In this document: piece after piece, positions 32,749 through 41,017 of the stretch
Layout of the letters: every line of letters begins with the position of its first letter
Position numbering within the stretch: the stretch's first letter is position 1
Source: an uncultured Mycoplasmatota bacterium
Lineage (GTDB): Bacteria > Bacillota_I > Bacilli_A > RF39 > UBA660
Reading direction: 5' to 3'
NCBI GenBank assembly: GCA_946407055.1
Contig: CAMJMP010000001.1
Location: 1-64,000 of the forward strand
Length of the DNA stretch: 64,000 bases
Notes under the pieces: model-generated
What the model was told of the DNA's origin: nothing
Database searches by the model: none
What the model saw: only the letters and a program-made list of their open reading frames with translations
Position numbers and translations under genes: made by a program

Positions 32749-33114
32749 TAAAGTGGTCCAACTAAAATGGAAATAAATTGCGGGGAGTCCCTTAGAGACT
32801 TAATCACGGCACTAAATAGTAATATATTAGGTAGCAGTAAAGTTAACGCTTTACGGATCGTAAAAGCATTAAGTATTGGGTAATCACATCAAAACGCAGC
32901 CAAGCTTCCAATTTTTGGAAGAAGGTTCAACGACTATCCTTTTTAGGAGTAGGGTACAACTGATAACTGTATCCGAAAAATTTCCAAAATTATTTGGATA
33001 TAACCTTAATTTTAAAAGGTAAATTCGCAAATAATTTGTGATATAGTCTGAACTAATAGGGAAAACCTATTGACTTATATACAATCATTTATCTTAGTAT
33101 ATATAACACAATTA
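32749..33114 (+). ncRNA. ORF-less group I intron in DNA polymerase motif A
   Basis: About 366 nt. P1: exon GTTGGAT pairs with GTCCAAC (32756-32762), placing a U-G wobble at the splice site after 32748. R element GCAGCCAAGC at about 32897; P7 GACTAT (32932-32937) with ATAGTC (33043-33048); P9 hairpin AATAGG/CCTATT (33055-33071). No ORF. The 3' end is placed at 33114, since that restores DVGSLYPSI and CACU can pair with AGUG before the guide. A canonical terminal G occurs at 33072, also in frame. Confidence 0.85.
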
Positions 33115-34070
33115 CACTATATCCTAGTATAAGTAAATCTCTTAAATTATATCCTGAACATCTTGGTCCTGTATTCAATGAACAATATATAGGGTTTATT
33201 GATACTAGATTAAATGAAAAACATAAAGCAAAAGAATTAAGGGATAATGTTCTTATTGAAGGATATAAACTTATTCTTAATGGAACATACGGTAAAAGTA
33301 AGGAAGAAACTTCTTTCTTATACGATCCATTGTATACATTTAAAACAACAGTAGCAGGTCAATTATTTATTTGTATGTGGGCTGAACGTTGGGTTAAAGT
33401 TTGTCCACGATTAAAGTTCATACAAACAAATACTGATGGTCAAACTATTTATATTCCTCGTGAAGATATAGATAAGATACGTGCTGTAAACGAACAACTT
33501 ACAGCAGAAACAGGTCTTACTATTGAAGAAGTTGTCTATAAAAAGATGATAGTGCGTGATGTGAATAATTACATCGGCGTTTATGAGGATAATGAAAAAG
33601 ACCACGAACACATTAAGCTAAAAGGTGATTATGAAGTTGATAAAGAATTCCATAAAGACCCTTCTATGCGTATTGTGCCTTTTGCTGTTAAAAACTATTT
33701 TGTATATGGAATTCCTGTAGAAGAAACCATTAAAAATCATAAAAATATATTTGATTTCTGTCTAAGATTAAAAACTAATGCAAAAAGTACTCCTTATTTT
33801 AGACATCTTAACGAAAATTCTGAAATCGTAAATGATAAACTTGATAGAACAACTCGTTATTATGTTTCTAATAGAGGTGGAAACTTGTATAAAGATTTTG
33901 GAGATAGACAAACTGGTGTAAACGTAGGATTTTCAGTTACAATTTTTAATCAATATGTTGAAAAACCTTTCGAGGAATACGACATTGATTATAGATTTTA
34001 TATTGTTGAAGCTAAAAAATTAATAACTTCAATAGAAACAAAACAATTAACTTTATTCGATTTATTTTAA
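33115..34070 (+). CDS. family B DNA polymerase, exon 2 (catalytic part)
   Basis: Completes motif A as D-V-G-S-L-Y-P-S-I-S, then has motif B KLILNGTYGKS and motif C QTNTDG, with the thumb following to FDLF. Motif C has the reduced TDG form of some phage polymerases instead of YGDTDS. Open throughout from 33117. The palm insertion between motifs A and B is short. The exon is usually missed by simple gene finders, which begin at an internal ATG near 33330. Confidence 0.88.
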
Positions 34071-34073
34071 ATT

Positions 34074-34301
34074 ATGGCAATTTTTAGTAATTCAAAACAA
34101 ACTTTTGCAGAAAAATTTGAGAACATCAAGAGTGTATTCACAACAGCTTACGAACAGGCTAAGGCTCTTAAAGAGGAAATGACAGCTGAAGTAAATAGTA
34201 AGAAAATTGAAATTGAAGTACTTCAAAATGAGATTCAAAAGACTCAGCATACTATAGATGATGCTTCAAACTTCATGGAGAAAATTGAAGATTTCATTTA
34301 A
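34074..34301 (+). CDS. small coiled-coil protein
   Basis: 75 residues, mostly one long coiled coil (KALKEEMTAEVNSKKIEIEVLQNEI). ATTATG junction three nt after the polymerase stop. Function unknown. Confidence 0.75.
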   Translation: MAIFSNSKQTFAEKFENIKSVFTTAYEQAKALKEEMTAEVNSKKIEIEVLQNEIQKTQHTIDDASNFMEKIEDFI

Positions 34302-34303
34302 AA

Positions 34304-34519
34304 ATGCGTGCGATTAGTGTTTTAGAAGGAACGTATCCAAATGAATCAATAGATGAAGAGGAATTTGTTAAAAAACATTTATCTGTTGATGAAATTTTAG
34401 AAAGATGTAAAAAGATATTAACTCCGTTAGCTAAAAATGATGGAGATATAAAATATTTATTATCTGAAATATCTCATTGGGAGTACGCAGACTTAGAATT
34501 AATTGATTGGGATGAATAA
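34304..34519 (+). CDS. small hypothetical protein
   Basis: 71 residues, helical and acidic (VDEILERCKKILTPLAK). No motif recognised. Confidence 0.72.
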   Translation: MRAISVLEGTYPNESIDEEEFVKKHLSVDEILERCKKILTPLAKNDGDIKYLLSEISHWEYADLELIDWDE

Positions 34520-34760
34520 AATAATAGGAACAGTTGTGGCAATTATACTATTAATAGTATTGATTGCTGCAACTCCAGCATGGCATAAACCTAAAACGAT
34601 AGTTGTTAAATTCGCTAATACTAGAGATACAGTAGCGGTTATTAGAAACGTGAAATCTCTTATAGAAAGAAACGATAGTTTAATTTTAATTGATACTAAA
34701 GATAAAAAGAAAGTGTTTTATCCAAATGATTCTTACTTTTGGGTATACAAGTTTGATTAA
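34512..34760 (+). CDS. membrane-anchored small protein
   Basis: 82 residues from ATG 34512. A single N-terminal membrane helix (IIGTVVAIILLIVLIAAT), then a short exported or cytosolic domain of strands (TIVVKFANTRDTVAVI). No lipobox. Unknown function. Confidence 0.75.
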   Translation: MNKIIGTVVAIILLIVLIAATPAWHKPKTIVVKFANTRDTVAVIRNVKSLIERNDSLILIDTKDKKKVFYPNDSYFWVYKFD

Positions 34761-34762
34761 AT

Positions 34763-35656
34763 ATGAAAACATTAAAAGATTATGCTGATTTTCTTTATAA
34801 AAATGGATATAAAGAGAATTTTGCACCATATACATTTTGTGATGATGAATTAGAGATAGTAGAATTTATAAAAAATAATTATCATATAAATTTATATGTT
34901 ATAAAAACAGAAGAATTTTCTGATTATTTAGCTTCTCTTCCATTAGGAACGGAATATGAACTTAAATATGAAAATTATATTGTAAAATCAGCATTTATTG
35001 AATCTCCAATTTGTAATATACCTGACTTTCTAACTGGAGAGGTTGAAGGAATACAATTGGATTTAAAATCAAATGATTATAACAAACATACACTAGATTT
35101 GTTTGAATTATGTATTGGTTTTCAGAAAACAAATTTGCTTGAACATGAATTATTTATAATGTCACGTAGACAAGAACATTTAATTTGGGCAAAAGATAAT
35201 TTGATTCCTGTTCTTGAAAAGCATGACTATTATATTACTTTCGATTCATATTTCGATGTTAAAAAAGAAAGATGTTCTTCTAATATGAGCATAGAATTTA
35301 AACATCCTAATAATGCAGAAGTTGTTTTTGAAATTGATTGTTTAACAGGTGAACCTATCATTTGGTCTAATATTAATTCAGGTACTTTTACTGATTTAGC
35401 TAATAAGATTTATGGCAAGAATAAAGAAGATGTATATAATATCTTATTAGAAGAAGTGTGGAAGAAAGATGACCTTAAATTTGGTTACATATATAATAAT
35501 GATCCACATGAAACAATAGATACTTGGAGAGAAGTTTATTCTTTAATGGATTGTTTACATTATAAAGAAATACGTGATATAAACTTCGATATTATTCCTA
35601 AACGATATAATCATTTAGTTGAAGAATATAATAAATTATTAAATAAAGAAAAATGA
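34763..35656 (+). CDS. hypothetical protein
   Basis: 297 residues, alpha/beta, no signal or membrane segment. Distinct parts: an N-terminal helical domain, a middle with FIMSRRQEHLIWAKDNL, and a beta-rich section (CSSNMSIEFKHPNNAEVVFEID). No known motif. Lies immediately before thyX in an ATGA overlap. Confidence 0.75.
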   Translation: MKTLKDYADFLYKNGYKENFAPYTFCDDELEIVEFIKNNYHINLYVIKTEEFSDYLASLPLGTEYELKYENYIVKSAFIESPICNIPDFLTGEVEGIQLDLKSNDYNKHTLDLFELCIGFQKTNLLEHELFIMSRRQEHLIWAKDNLIPVLEKHDYYITFDSYFDVKKERCSSNMSIEFKHPNNAEVVFEIDCLTGEPIIWSNINSGTFTDLANKIYGKNKEDVYNILLEEVWKKDDLKFGYIYNNDPHETIDTWREVYSLMDCLHYKEIRDINFDIIPKRYNHLVEEYNKLLNKEK

Positions 35657-36732
35657 AATTAGTAAAACAGTCTTACGAAATATTAGAACAAGAAATTCCT
35701 GTTCATAAGCTGGATGATTATTCAGGTTATCATTTCAGAGAACAATATCTTGAAAATATGTATAAGCATATTGAAAGATGTGGAAGAACTTGTTATAAAT
35801 CTGAGAATAAAATAACACCAGATAGTTCTAAAAAGTTTGTAGATGGACTTATTAAGTCTAAGCATTTAAGTGTTCTTGAACATGGAACTATTTATTTGTA
35901 TATTCCAGTAAATCCTTACGATTCCGATTTAGTTTATCATGTTAGAAACGAATATGTAGAAAATCCTTATTCTAAAGCTATATATGTTGGACTTGATGAT
36001 GATGAACCACCTTATCGTGATATTTTAGGAAATCCTGCACACGGTGATATGCAATATGTTATTACTACTAATTTTAGAGTATTAGTAGAAAATGATTGGC
36101 TTGATGATTTGAAATATCTTTGTGAGCCAACTAAATATCATGAGTTAAGACATACTGTACTTCTTCATTCTTGTATCCATACTTATAAGGATTTAACAAG
36201 ACATAGAAAAATGAGTTTCAGTATCGAAAGCACACGTTATTGTAACTATTCTAAAACTGATAAGTTTGGAGAAATGAAGTTTGTTCTTCCACCTTGGATT
36301 AAAGAAAAACCAACTTGTAATTGGGAACATCCTCAAAAGTTACATCAACCTCTTAGAAAAGAAGGAGAACCTCTAAATGATTTTGGAAGAGTTTGGTATG
36401 AACTTTGTATGGAAGATGTAGAAAGAAATTGGGATACAGACGAATTTAAGTTAATAACAAAATGGAATTCTGCTGATTTTTATTGTCATGGGTTAAAATG
36501 TGCGGAAGATAGTTATAATCTTCTTATAGAATTAGGTTGGCAACCTCAACAAGCAGCAGAAGTTCTTCCACAATCTACAGCTGCTGATGTAATTATGTCA
36601 GGATTTGATGAAGATTGGAAATTTGTATTTGATCTTAGATCTGATACTGCTTTAACAGGAAAGCCTCATCCTCTTGTAGAAGAAATTATGACTCCACTTC
36701 GTGATGAATTTAAAGCAAATAATTGGATATGA
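35653..36732 (+). CDS. thyX: flavin-dependent thymidylate synthase
   Basis: 359 residues. ThyX motif RHR-x2-S-...-S-x-RY is present as RHRKMSFSIESTRY (183-196). Makes dTMP from dUMP with FAD and methylene-tetrahydrofolate; suits anaerobes. Longer than the usual 220-250 residues because of insertions before and after the core. Pairs functionally with dUTPase and NrdD. Confidence 0.95.
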   Translation: MKLVKQSYEILEQEIPVHKLDDYSGYHFREQYLENMYKHIERCGRTCYKSENKITPDSSKKFVDGLIKSKHLSVLEHGTIYLYIPVNPYDSDLVYHVRNEYVENPYSKAIYVGLDDDEPPYRDILGNPAHGDMQYVITTNFRVLVENDWLDDLKYLCEPTKYHELRHTVLLHSCIHTYKDLTRHRKMSFSIESTRYCNYSKTDKFGEMKFVLPPWIKEKPTCNWEHPQKLHQPLRKEGEPLNDFGRVWYELCMEDVERNWDTDEFKLITKWNSADFYCHGLKCAEDSYNLLIELGWQPQQAAEVLPQSTAADVIMSGFDEDWKFVFDLRSDTALTGKPHPLVEEIMTPLRDEFKANNWI

Positions 36733-36971
36733 TAGCATTAACTATAATTGTAATTTGTCTTTTAATAATTGTAATTGCATTAAGTAAAAGTGTAGATGAT
36801 CTTAGAAATGATATAGATTTATTAGAACTAAAACTTAATGACAAGAGCACTGAACTCCTTAAACTAAAGAGTGATTTTTTTACACATTTAAAAGAATATG
36901 AAAATCACAAACATGAGTATAAGTTTAAAGATGGAATTTTATATATACAAAAACCAATTGAACAAGAATAA
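36729..36971 (+). CDS. membrane-anchored coiled-coil protein
   Basis: 80 residues from ATG 36729 (overlapping the thyX stop). An N-terminal membrane helix (LTIIVICLLIIVIALS), then a coiled coil (DDLRNDIDLLELKLNDKS). Of spanin-like layout but without a partner gene. Function unknown. Confidence 0.7.
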   Translation: MIALTIIVICLLIIVIALSKSVDDLRNDIDLLELKLNDKSTELLKLKSDFFTHLKEYENHKHEYKFKDGILYIQKPIEQE

Positions 36972-36973
36972 TT

Positions 36974-37057
36974 ATGGATATATTAGGACTAAGTATTTGC
37001 ACAGCTTGTGTAATTTGTTTATTTGTTTGGGTATACTATTGTCATAAAAACGCTTAA
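36974..37057 (+). CDS. single-helix membrane peptide
   Basis: 27 residues, one hydrophobic helix with three Cys (SICTACVICLFVWVYYC). TAATTATG-type junctions on both sides support a real micro-gene. Confidence 0.5.
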   Translation: MDILGLSICTACVICLFVWVYYCHKNA

Positions 37058-37059
37058 TT

Positions 37060-37338
37060 ATGGATACACTTGATAAAATAAAGTGGATTTCACGACATCA
37101 AGAAATTAACCCACGATTATCCGAAATACACGAATTTGTTCCGACATATTCTGATCTTTGGTATGATCTTTTTTATGTTGAATGGAATGAACTATGTTTA
37201 TATCCATATCTTGCATACCACGCTTTATGTCATTTAGAAGAAATAGAATCTGAAGAAGAGAAGAACAAAATATATGAATTGTTTGATAAGATCTATTTAG
37301 ATGTTTGTAACGGATATTGGGGATTCTTTTATAAATAA
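37060..37338 (+). CDS. hypothetical protein
   Basis: 92 residues, helical, rich in aromatics (YSDLWYDLFYVEWNELCLYPYLAYH). No motif recognised. Two nt after the preceding stop. Confidence 0.72.
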   Translation: MDTLDKIKWISRHQEINPRLSEIHEFVPTYSDLWYDLFYVEWNELCLYPYLAYHALCHLEEIESEEEKNKIYELFDKIYLDVCNGYWGFFYK

Positions 37339-37339
37339 T

Positions 37340-37519
37340 ATGAAAATAATAATTGATACAACACATAATCATGATATTATAGTAGAAGAACGCATAAATC
37401 CTTGTGAATCTTCATATACTATAGAATCTGATTCTGCTAAAATAACAATTGGTAGTGAAATTGATGTTAGAGAACTTGTAAAATCTCTAACATTTTTAAT
37501 AAATAGATTTGATGAATAA
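37340..37519 (+). CDS. small hypothetical protein
   Basis: 59 residues from ATG 37340, beta-rich (KIIIDTTHNHDIIVEERI), ending in a short amphipathic helix. No family recognised. Confidence 0.65.
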   Translation: MKIIIDTTHNHDIIVEERINPCESSYTIESDSAKITIGSEIDVRELVKSLTFLINRFDE

Positions 37520-37520
37520 G

Positions 37521-37706
37521 ATGAAAATATTTTTGATTAACGTTTTATTTCTTATATTTGGAATATATTTTAGTATTATATCATTATTTATTATATTAGG
37601 TAAATGGTTATTACAATTTATTCCAGAATCATGGGAAATTCCAGAAGACGAACCTTGGAAAATTAATCTTAAATTAGCTGATTTTGTTGAAAATGAAATT
37701 AAATAA
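37521..37706 (+). CDS. small membrane protein
   Basis: 61 residues from ATG 37521 (upstream in-frame starts at 37509 and 37512 overlap the previous gene). One long hydrophobic segment, then an ESWEIPEDEPWKINL tail. Unknown function. Confidence 0.65.
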   Translation: MKIFLINVLFLIFGIYFSIISLFIILGKWLLQFIPESWEIPEDEPWKINLKLADFVENEIK

Positions 37707-38328
37707 TTTAATAAATGATTTTGGTGATGGATCAAATGTATATTTTACATCTGATACACACTTTGGTCATAAATCTATAATAGAATGTACCCATAGACCG
37801 TTTTCAAATACTGTTGAAATGGATACAGCAATAATTGCATTGTGGAATGAGACAGTAGGACCTAATGATATTATATTTCATTTAGGTGACTTTTGTTGGA
37901 ATGGTGCACAAAAGTGGGTAGAAATTCTTAAACAGTTAAATGGAGTAAAATATTTAATTGTCGGAAATCACGATGTAAAACGTTTGAAAGGAAATGTTTT
38001 ACAATATTTTGAAGATATTAAATATCAAACGACTCTTTTAATAGACGATTGGCATTTATATCTTAATCACTATCCTTTTCTTTGTTTTGGTGGAACATAT
38101 CGTAAAGGTGCAAAAGTAGCACAAGCATTTGGTCATGTTCATTATGAAAAACTAAGTCAAGGATTAGATGTAGATAGACTTAATTATCTATTTCCAGCAC
38201 AATATGATGTTGGTGTAGATAATAATTATTTCTGTCCAATTAGTTGGAAAGAATTAAAAGATAAATTCGAAAAGCAAATTAATGCTGATTGTAACATGAG
38301 GCATTATAAACCTTTAGAATTTGAATGA
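37693..38328 (+). CDS. metallophosphoesterase (phage-type)
   Basis: 211 residues from ATG 37693. Metal motifs: TSDTHFGH (D21, H23), FHLGDFCW, VGNHD, LNHYP and GHVH. This is the calcineurin-like phosphoesterase fold, of the small phage type. Substrate unknown; nucleotides, 2',3'-cyclic ends or signalling dinucleotides are possible. Confidence 0.9.
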   Translation: MKLNNLINDFGDGSNVYFTSDTHFGHKSIIECTHRPFSNTVEMDTAIIALWNETVGPNDIIFHLGDFCWNGAQKWVEILKQLNGVKYLIVGNHDVKRLKGNVLQYFEDIKYQTTLLIDDWHLYLNHYPFLCFGGTYRKGAKVAQAFGHVHYEKLSQGLDVDRLNYLFPAQYDVGVDNNYFCPISWKELKDKFEKQINADCNMRHYKPLEFE

Positions 38329-38474
38329 TATATAGACGTTATCAATATTGGGGTCCAGGCGCTAAAATCGCCTGGACTTCTTGGTTTAAATACGATACTA
38401 AGAAATCTTTAGATGAATTAAGAAAACAAAAACCTGTTTTTAAAAATCTTTTGGAAGAATATAAAGAAATATGA
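38325..38474 (+). CDS. small basic protein containing a strong RNA hairpin
   Basis: 49 residues from ATG 38325, with Tyr/Trp-rich start (RRYQYWGPGAKIAWTSW) and a charged helix after it. Overlaps both neighbours. A 9-bp GC-rich hairpin lies within the coding region (38353-38377). Function unknown. Confidence 0.7.
   Translation: MIYRRYQYWGPGAKIAWTSWFKYDTKKSLDELRKQKPVFKNLLEEYKEI
38353..38377 (+). repeat. GC-rich perfect hairpin inside a coding region
   Basis: GTCCAGGCG (38353-38361) and CGCCTGGAC (38369-38377), with a 7-nt loop CTAAAAT. Highly GC-rich against an AT-rich background. The next bases (TTCTTGGTTT) are only weakly T-rich. It could attenuate transcription, stabilise mRNA, or guide processing. 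Confidence 0.7.
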
Positions 38475-39067
38475 TTGAATTTAGATTAAATTTTTATATT
38501 AAATCTCTTTTAGCGGGTGTATTAATTGGATTAGGAGATATTATTTATGTAGTATCTGAAAATCATATACTCGGTGCATTTTTATTTTCACTCGGACTTT
38601 TAACAATTCTTATTAAAGAATATCCTCTTTATACAGGAAGGGTGGGGTACATAAAAAATTACGATGATTTTGTAGATTGTTCACCAATGATTCTTTTCAA
38701 TTTCATTGGTATAGCTTTAGTGTGCGGTTTTGCTAATATTACTAATCTTGATTTATCTGCGGTAAATATGATAGTTAGTAATAAGCTACATCAAGAATGG
38801 TATAGTACTCTATTCTTATCATGGGGATGTGGAGCAATGATGTATTTTGCAGTAAATGGATGGAAGAAAACAGGAAATCCAATTGCAGTTATCATGCCTA
38901 TTATGTTCTTCATACTTTGTGGCTTTGAGCATTGTATTGCTGATTATGGATATTTTATGATGTATAAGTTCAAAGAAGCTATAGATTTTGATTATCATGC
39001 TGGAATGTTTATTTTAATAGCAATTGTAGGTAATGCTTTAGGAAGTTTAACATTTAGTAAAATTTAA
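38471..39067 (+). CDS. formate/nitrite transporter (FNT)-like membrane protein
   Basis: 198 residues with about six membrane helices. Features recalling FNT channels: LLAGVLIGLGDIIY, ILGAFLFSLGLLTIL, YTGRVGY, then CGFEHCIADYGY, which is the helix-break signature before the last helices. FNT proteins move formate, nitrite or hydrosulfide. It is shorter than typical (about 250-280), but with the key motifs. Rare for a phage; it may help carbon or redox balance during anaerobic infection. Confidence 0.75.
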   Translation: MIEFRLNFYIKSLLAGVLIGLGDIIYVVSENHILGAFLFSLGLLTILIKEYPLYTGRVGYIKNYDDFVDCSPMILFNFIGIALVCGFANITNLDLSAVNMIVSNKLHQEWYSTLFLSWGCGAMMYFAVNGWKKTGNPIAVIMPIMFFILCGFEHCIADYGYFMMYKFKEAIDFDYHAGMFILIAIVGNALGSLTFSKI

Positions 39068-39070
39068 TAA

Positions 39071-39583
39071 ATGGATATTGCAAATAAAAACGTACTATTT
39101 TTCGACCTTGATGGAACAATAATAAATACTATATCTGGAAAGACATTTCCAGCTGGTGTTTGGGATATGGAAATTGATCTTAGAGTATTAAGTACATTAG
39201 ACAAACTTAAACCAGAATATATATTTATTGTATCAAATCAAGGAGGAATCGAAAAAGGATTTGTAAATCGAAAATCTTTTGCTGCTAAATTTGAATATGT
39301 AAAGCAAGCAATTTTTGATTATTTAGGTGATACTAATATAATCGTAGATGGTATGTATTGTACCAATGATGATAAAGCTAATGAATACAGAAAACCTAAT
39401 ATAGCAATGCTTGAAACATTACTTAGAAAATATAGCATTTTAAATACTAAAGAAACAATGCTAATGGTAGGTGATGCTTCGGGTAAACCTGGGGATTTTT
39501 CAGATTCTGATAAGAAGACTGCCAAAAATTTCGGTATAGATTATCTCGATGTAGAAGATTTTATTTCTTTATTTAATAATTAA
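39071..39583 (+). CDS. HAD phosphatase of the polynucleotide 3'-phosphatase type
   Basis: 170 residues. Motif I FFDLDGTIINT (D12, D14), motif II IVSNQGG, a RKPN segment and motif III MVGDASGKPGDFSDSD. This motif order is that of the PNKP 3'-phosphatase domain. Would remove 3' phosphates from DNA or RNA ends, preparing them for ligation. No kinase domain is fused here. Confidence 0.88.
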   Translation: MDIANKNVLFFDLDGTIINTISGKTFPAGVWDMEIDLRVLSTLDKLKPEYIFIVSNQGGIEKGFVNRKSFAAKFEYVKQAIFDYLGDTNIIVDGMYCTNDDKANEYRKPNIAMLETLLRKYSILNTKETMLMVGDASGKPGDFSDSDKKTAKNFGIDYLDVEDFISLFNN

Positions 39584-39589
39584 AATTTT

Positions 39590-40036
39590 ATGAAGTATAT
39601 TGGTATTAAAATAATAGACGCTGTTCCTATGACAGCAGAAGAAGCAATTAGACGTGGTTATTATCAAATAAATGGTAATAAAGGTGACGGTTATGAAATA
39701 ACTTATGAAGAAGGATATAAGTATTGGTTTCCTAAAGAAATATTTGAGGAACATTATCATGAAATCAAAAACAAAGAACTTGCAGAAACTGCTAAGTTAA
39801 TGGTTTCTTCTGATTATAAAGAGAGATTTAGAGCTGAGTGTATTCAACTCGAGAATCGTTATGAAGGTCTTAAGAAAATGGTTGAAAGTTGGGATAATGG
39901 TACATTACCTTTTACTCCTACTTGTCCTAGAGAAATTTACGACGAGCAACTTGCAGCTATGAGAGCTTATATGAAAGTTCTTACTGAGCGTGCTCATATA
40001 GAAAATATACCTATATATAATGAAAATACTATTTAA
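39590..40036 (+). CDS. conserved phage protein
   Basis: 148 residues. The N-terminal half, with VPMTAEEAIRRGYY then YEEGYKYWFPKEIFEEHY, resembles a phage family whose function is not known to me. The C-terminal half is helical with CPREIYDEQLAAMRAYM. No enzyme motif. Confidence 0.8.
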   Translation: MKYIGIKIIDAVPMTAEEAIRRGYYQINGNKGDGYEITYEEGYKYWFPKEIFEEHYHEIKNKELAETAKLMVSSDYKERFRAECIQLENRYEGLKKMVESWDNGTLPFTPTCPREIYDEQLAAMRAYMKVLTERAHIENIPIYNENTI

Positions 40037-40271
40037 TATCATAAAAATAATACATAGATTATTGTATTGTTTAATATTACCTGTAGGTTTCTTTTTATTA
40101 GTTCTTTCACATATTCTATATTATTGTATAATCATATTTGTTCCAATTATTGTTTATATAATTAAAGGTGATTTTAATATAGATTGTATACATGATACAG
40201 AAGATGAAGACCATATAATTAATAAAATATTTACTAAACTTTATAATTTTATTTACCCTAATTATGACTGA
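40020..40271 (+). CDS. membrane protein
   Basis: 83 residues, two membrane helices (about 5-30 and 33-48) followed by an acidic-cationic tail. Overlaps its neighbours by 17 and 8 nt. Unknown. Confidence 0.7.
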   Translation: MKILFNIIKIIHRLLYCLILPVGFFLLVLSHILYYCIIIFVPIIVYIIKGDFNIDCIHDTEDEDHIINKIFTKLYNFIYPNYD

Positions 40272-40551
40272 AACAAATTATTACAAAAAGCAAAACACTG
40301 TAACAGAGGAAGACGTAAAGGCAAATATGCAGGATGTATATTGCACAACATTAAAGCCATTTGATAAGCCTGTTACTTTCGTAGAAGTACGAATGAAGAA
40401 TGGATTTACAGTTAGAGAATCAACAACTTGTGTTGATCCAAATAATTATAATGAAGAGATTGGTAAAGAAATTTGTTTGAAGAGAATCGAAGATAAGATT
40501 TGGTTACTTCTTGGATACGCTTTACAGGAAAAACTTTATCAAAATATGTAA
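40264..40551 (+). CDS. Gp49-like phage protein
   Basis: 95 residues. VTEEDVKANMQDV, then RMKNGFTVRESTTCVDPNNYNEEIGKEI and KIWLLLGYALQEKL match the Gp49/66 family of phage proteins (PF13876-type pattern: GFTVxGxSxCVDPxNFxxEIG). Its role is not established. Codons are of the high-expression type. Confidence 0.85.
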   Translation: MTETNYYKKQNTVTEEDVKANMQDVYCTTLKPFDKPVTFVEVRMKNGFTVRESTTCVDPNNYNEEIGKEICLKRIEDKIWLLLGYALQEKLYQNM

Positions 40552-40552
40552 T

Positions 40553-41002
40553 ATGGAAAAAGTAGTAAAAGAAAATCAAATAACTACAACTGTTAAAGAA
40601 ACAGTATATGTAGCATATGACAATACCGAGTTTGGTACAGAAGCAGATTGTAAAAGATACGAAAATGCTTGTAAACTTGTAGTCATTAATAAGTTAGAGC
40701 CTTGTACTATCAAGACTCTTGACTATGATCCTTTTGGCGAATGTGATGATGTATTTTGTAAAATCGTATCTCCTAAAACAGATGAAGATATTGATAATCT
40801 AAATATAATCAATGGTATTTGCAATCGTGCATCTACATTACGTTTTACACCAAAAGATTTAGGAAAACTTATTTTCGTATATTATCGAATTGATAATGAG
40901 GTTGATTGTTTATGGTTTCAACATATAAGTAATATTGTAGAAACAAATACCGATAAGAAATTTGAGGTAGTTGAAACCGATTATGACGATGATATACTTT
41001 AA
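40553..41002 (+). CDS. hypothetical protein
   Basis: 149 residues from ATG 40553. ETVYVAYDNTEFGTEADCKRYENA is a short motif seen in several phage proteins (a strand, then EF-T-x2-DC-x2-YE). Function unknown. Last gene before the radical SAM cluster. Confidence 0.78.
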   Translation: MEKVVKENQITTTVKETVYVAYDNTEFGTEADCKRYENACKLVVINKLEPCTIKTLDYDPFGECDDVFCKIVSPKTDEDIDNLNIINGICNRASTLRFTPKDLGKLIFVYYRIDNEVDCLWFQHISNIVETNTDKKFEVVETDYDDDIL

Positions 41003-41017
41003 TTAAATAATAGATTT

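Noticed and set aside
32749..33330. Apparent nonsense mutation or frameshift in the DNA polymerase
   Set aside because: The gap has a complete group I intron core (P1, GCCAAGC, P7, P9) and both flanking exons hold intact polymerase motifs, so a splice explains it better than decay.
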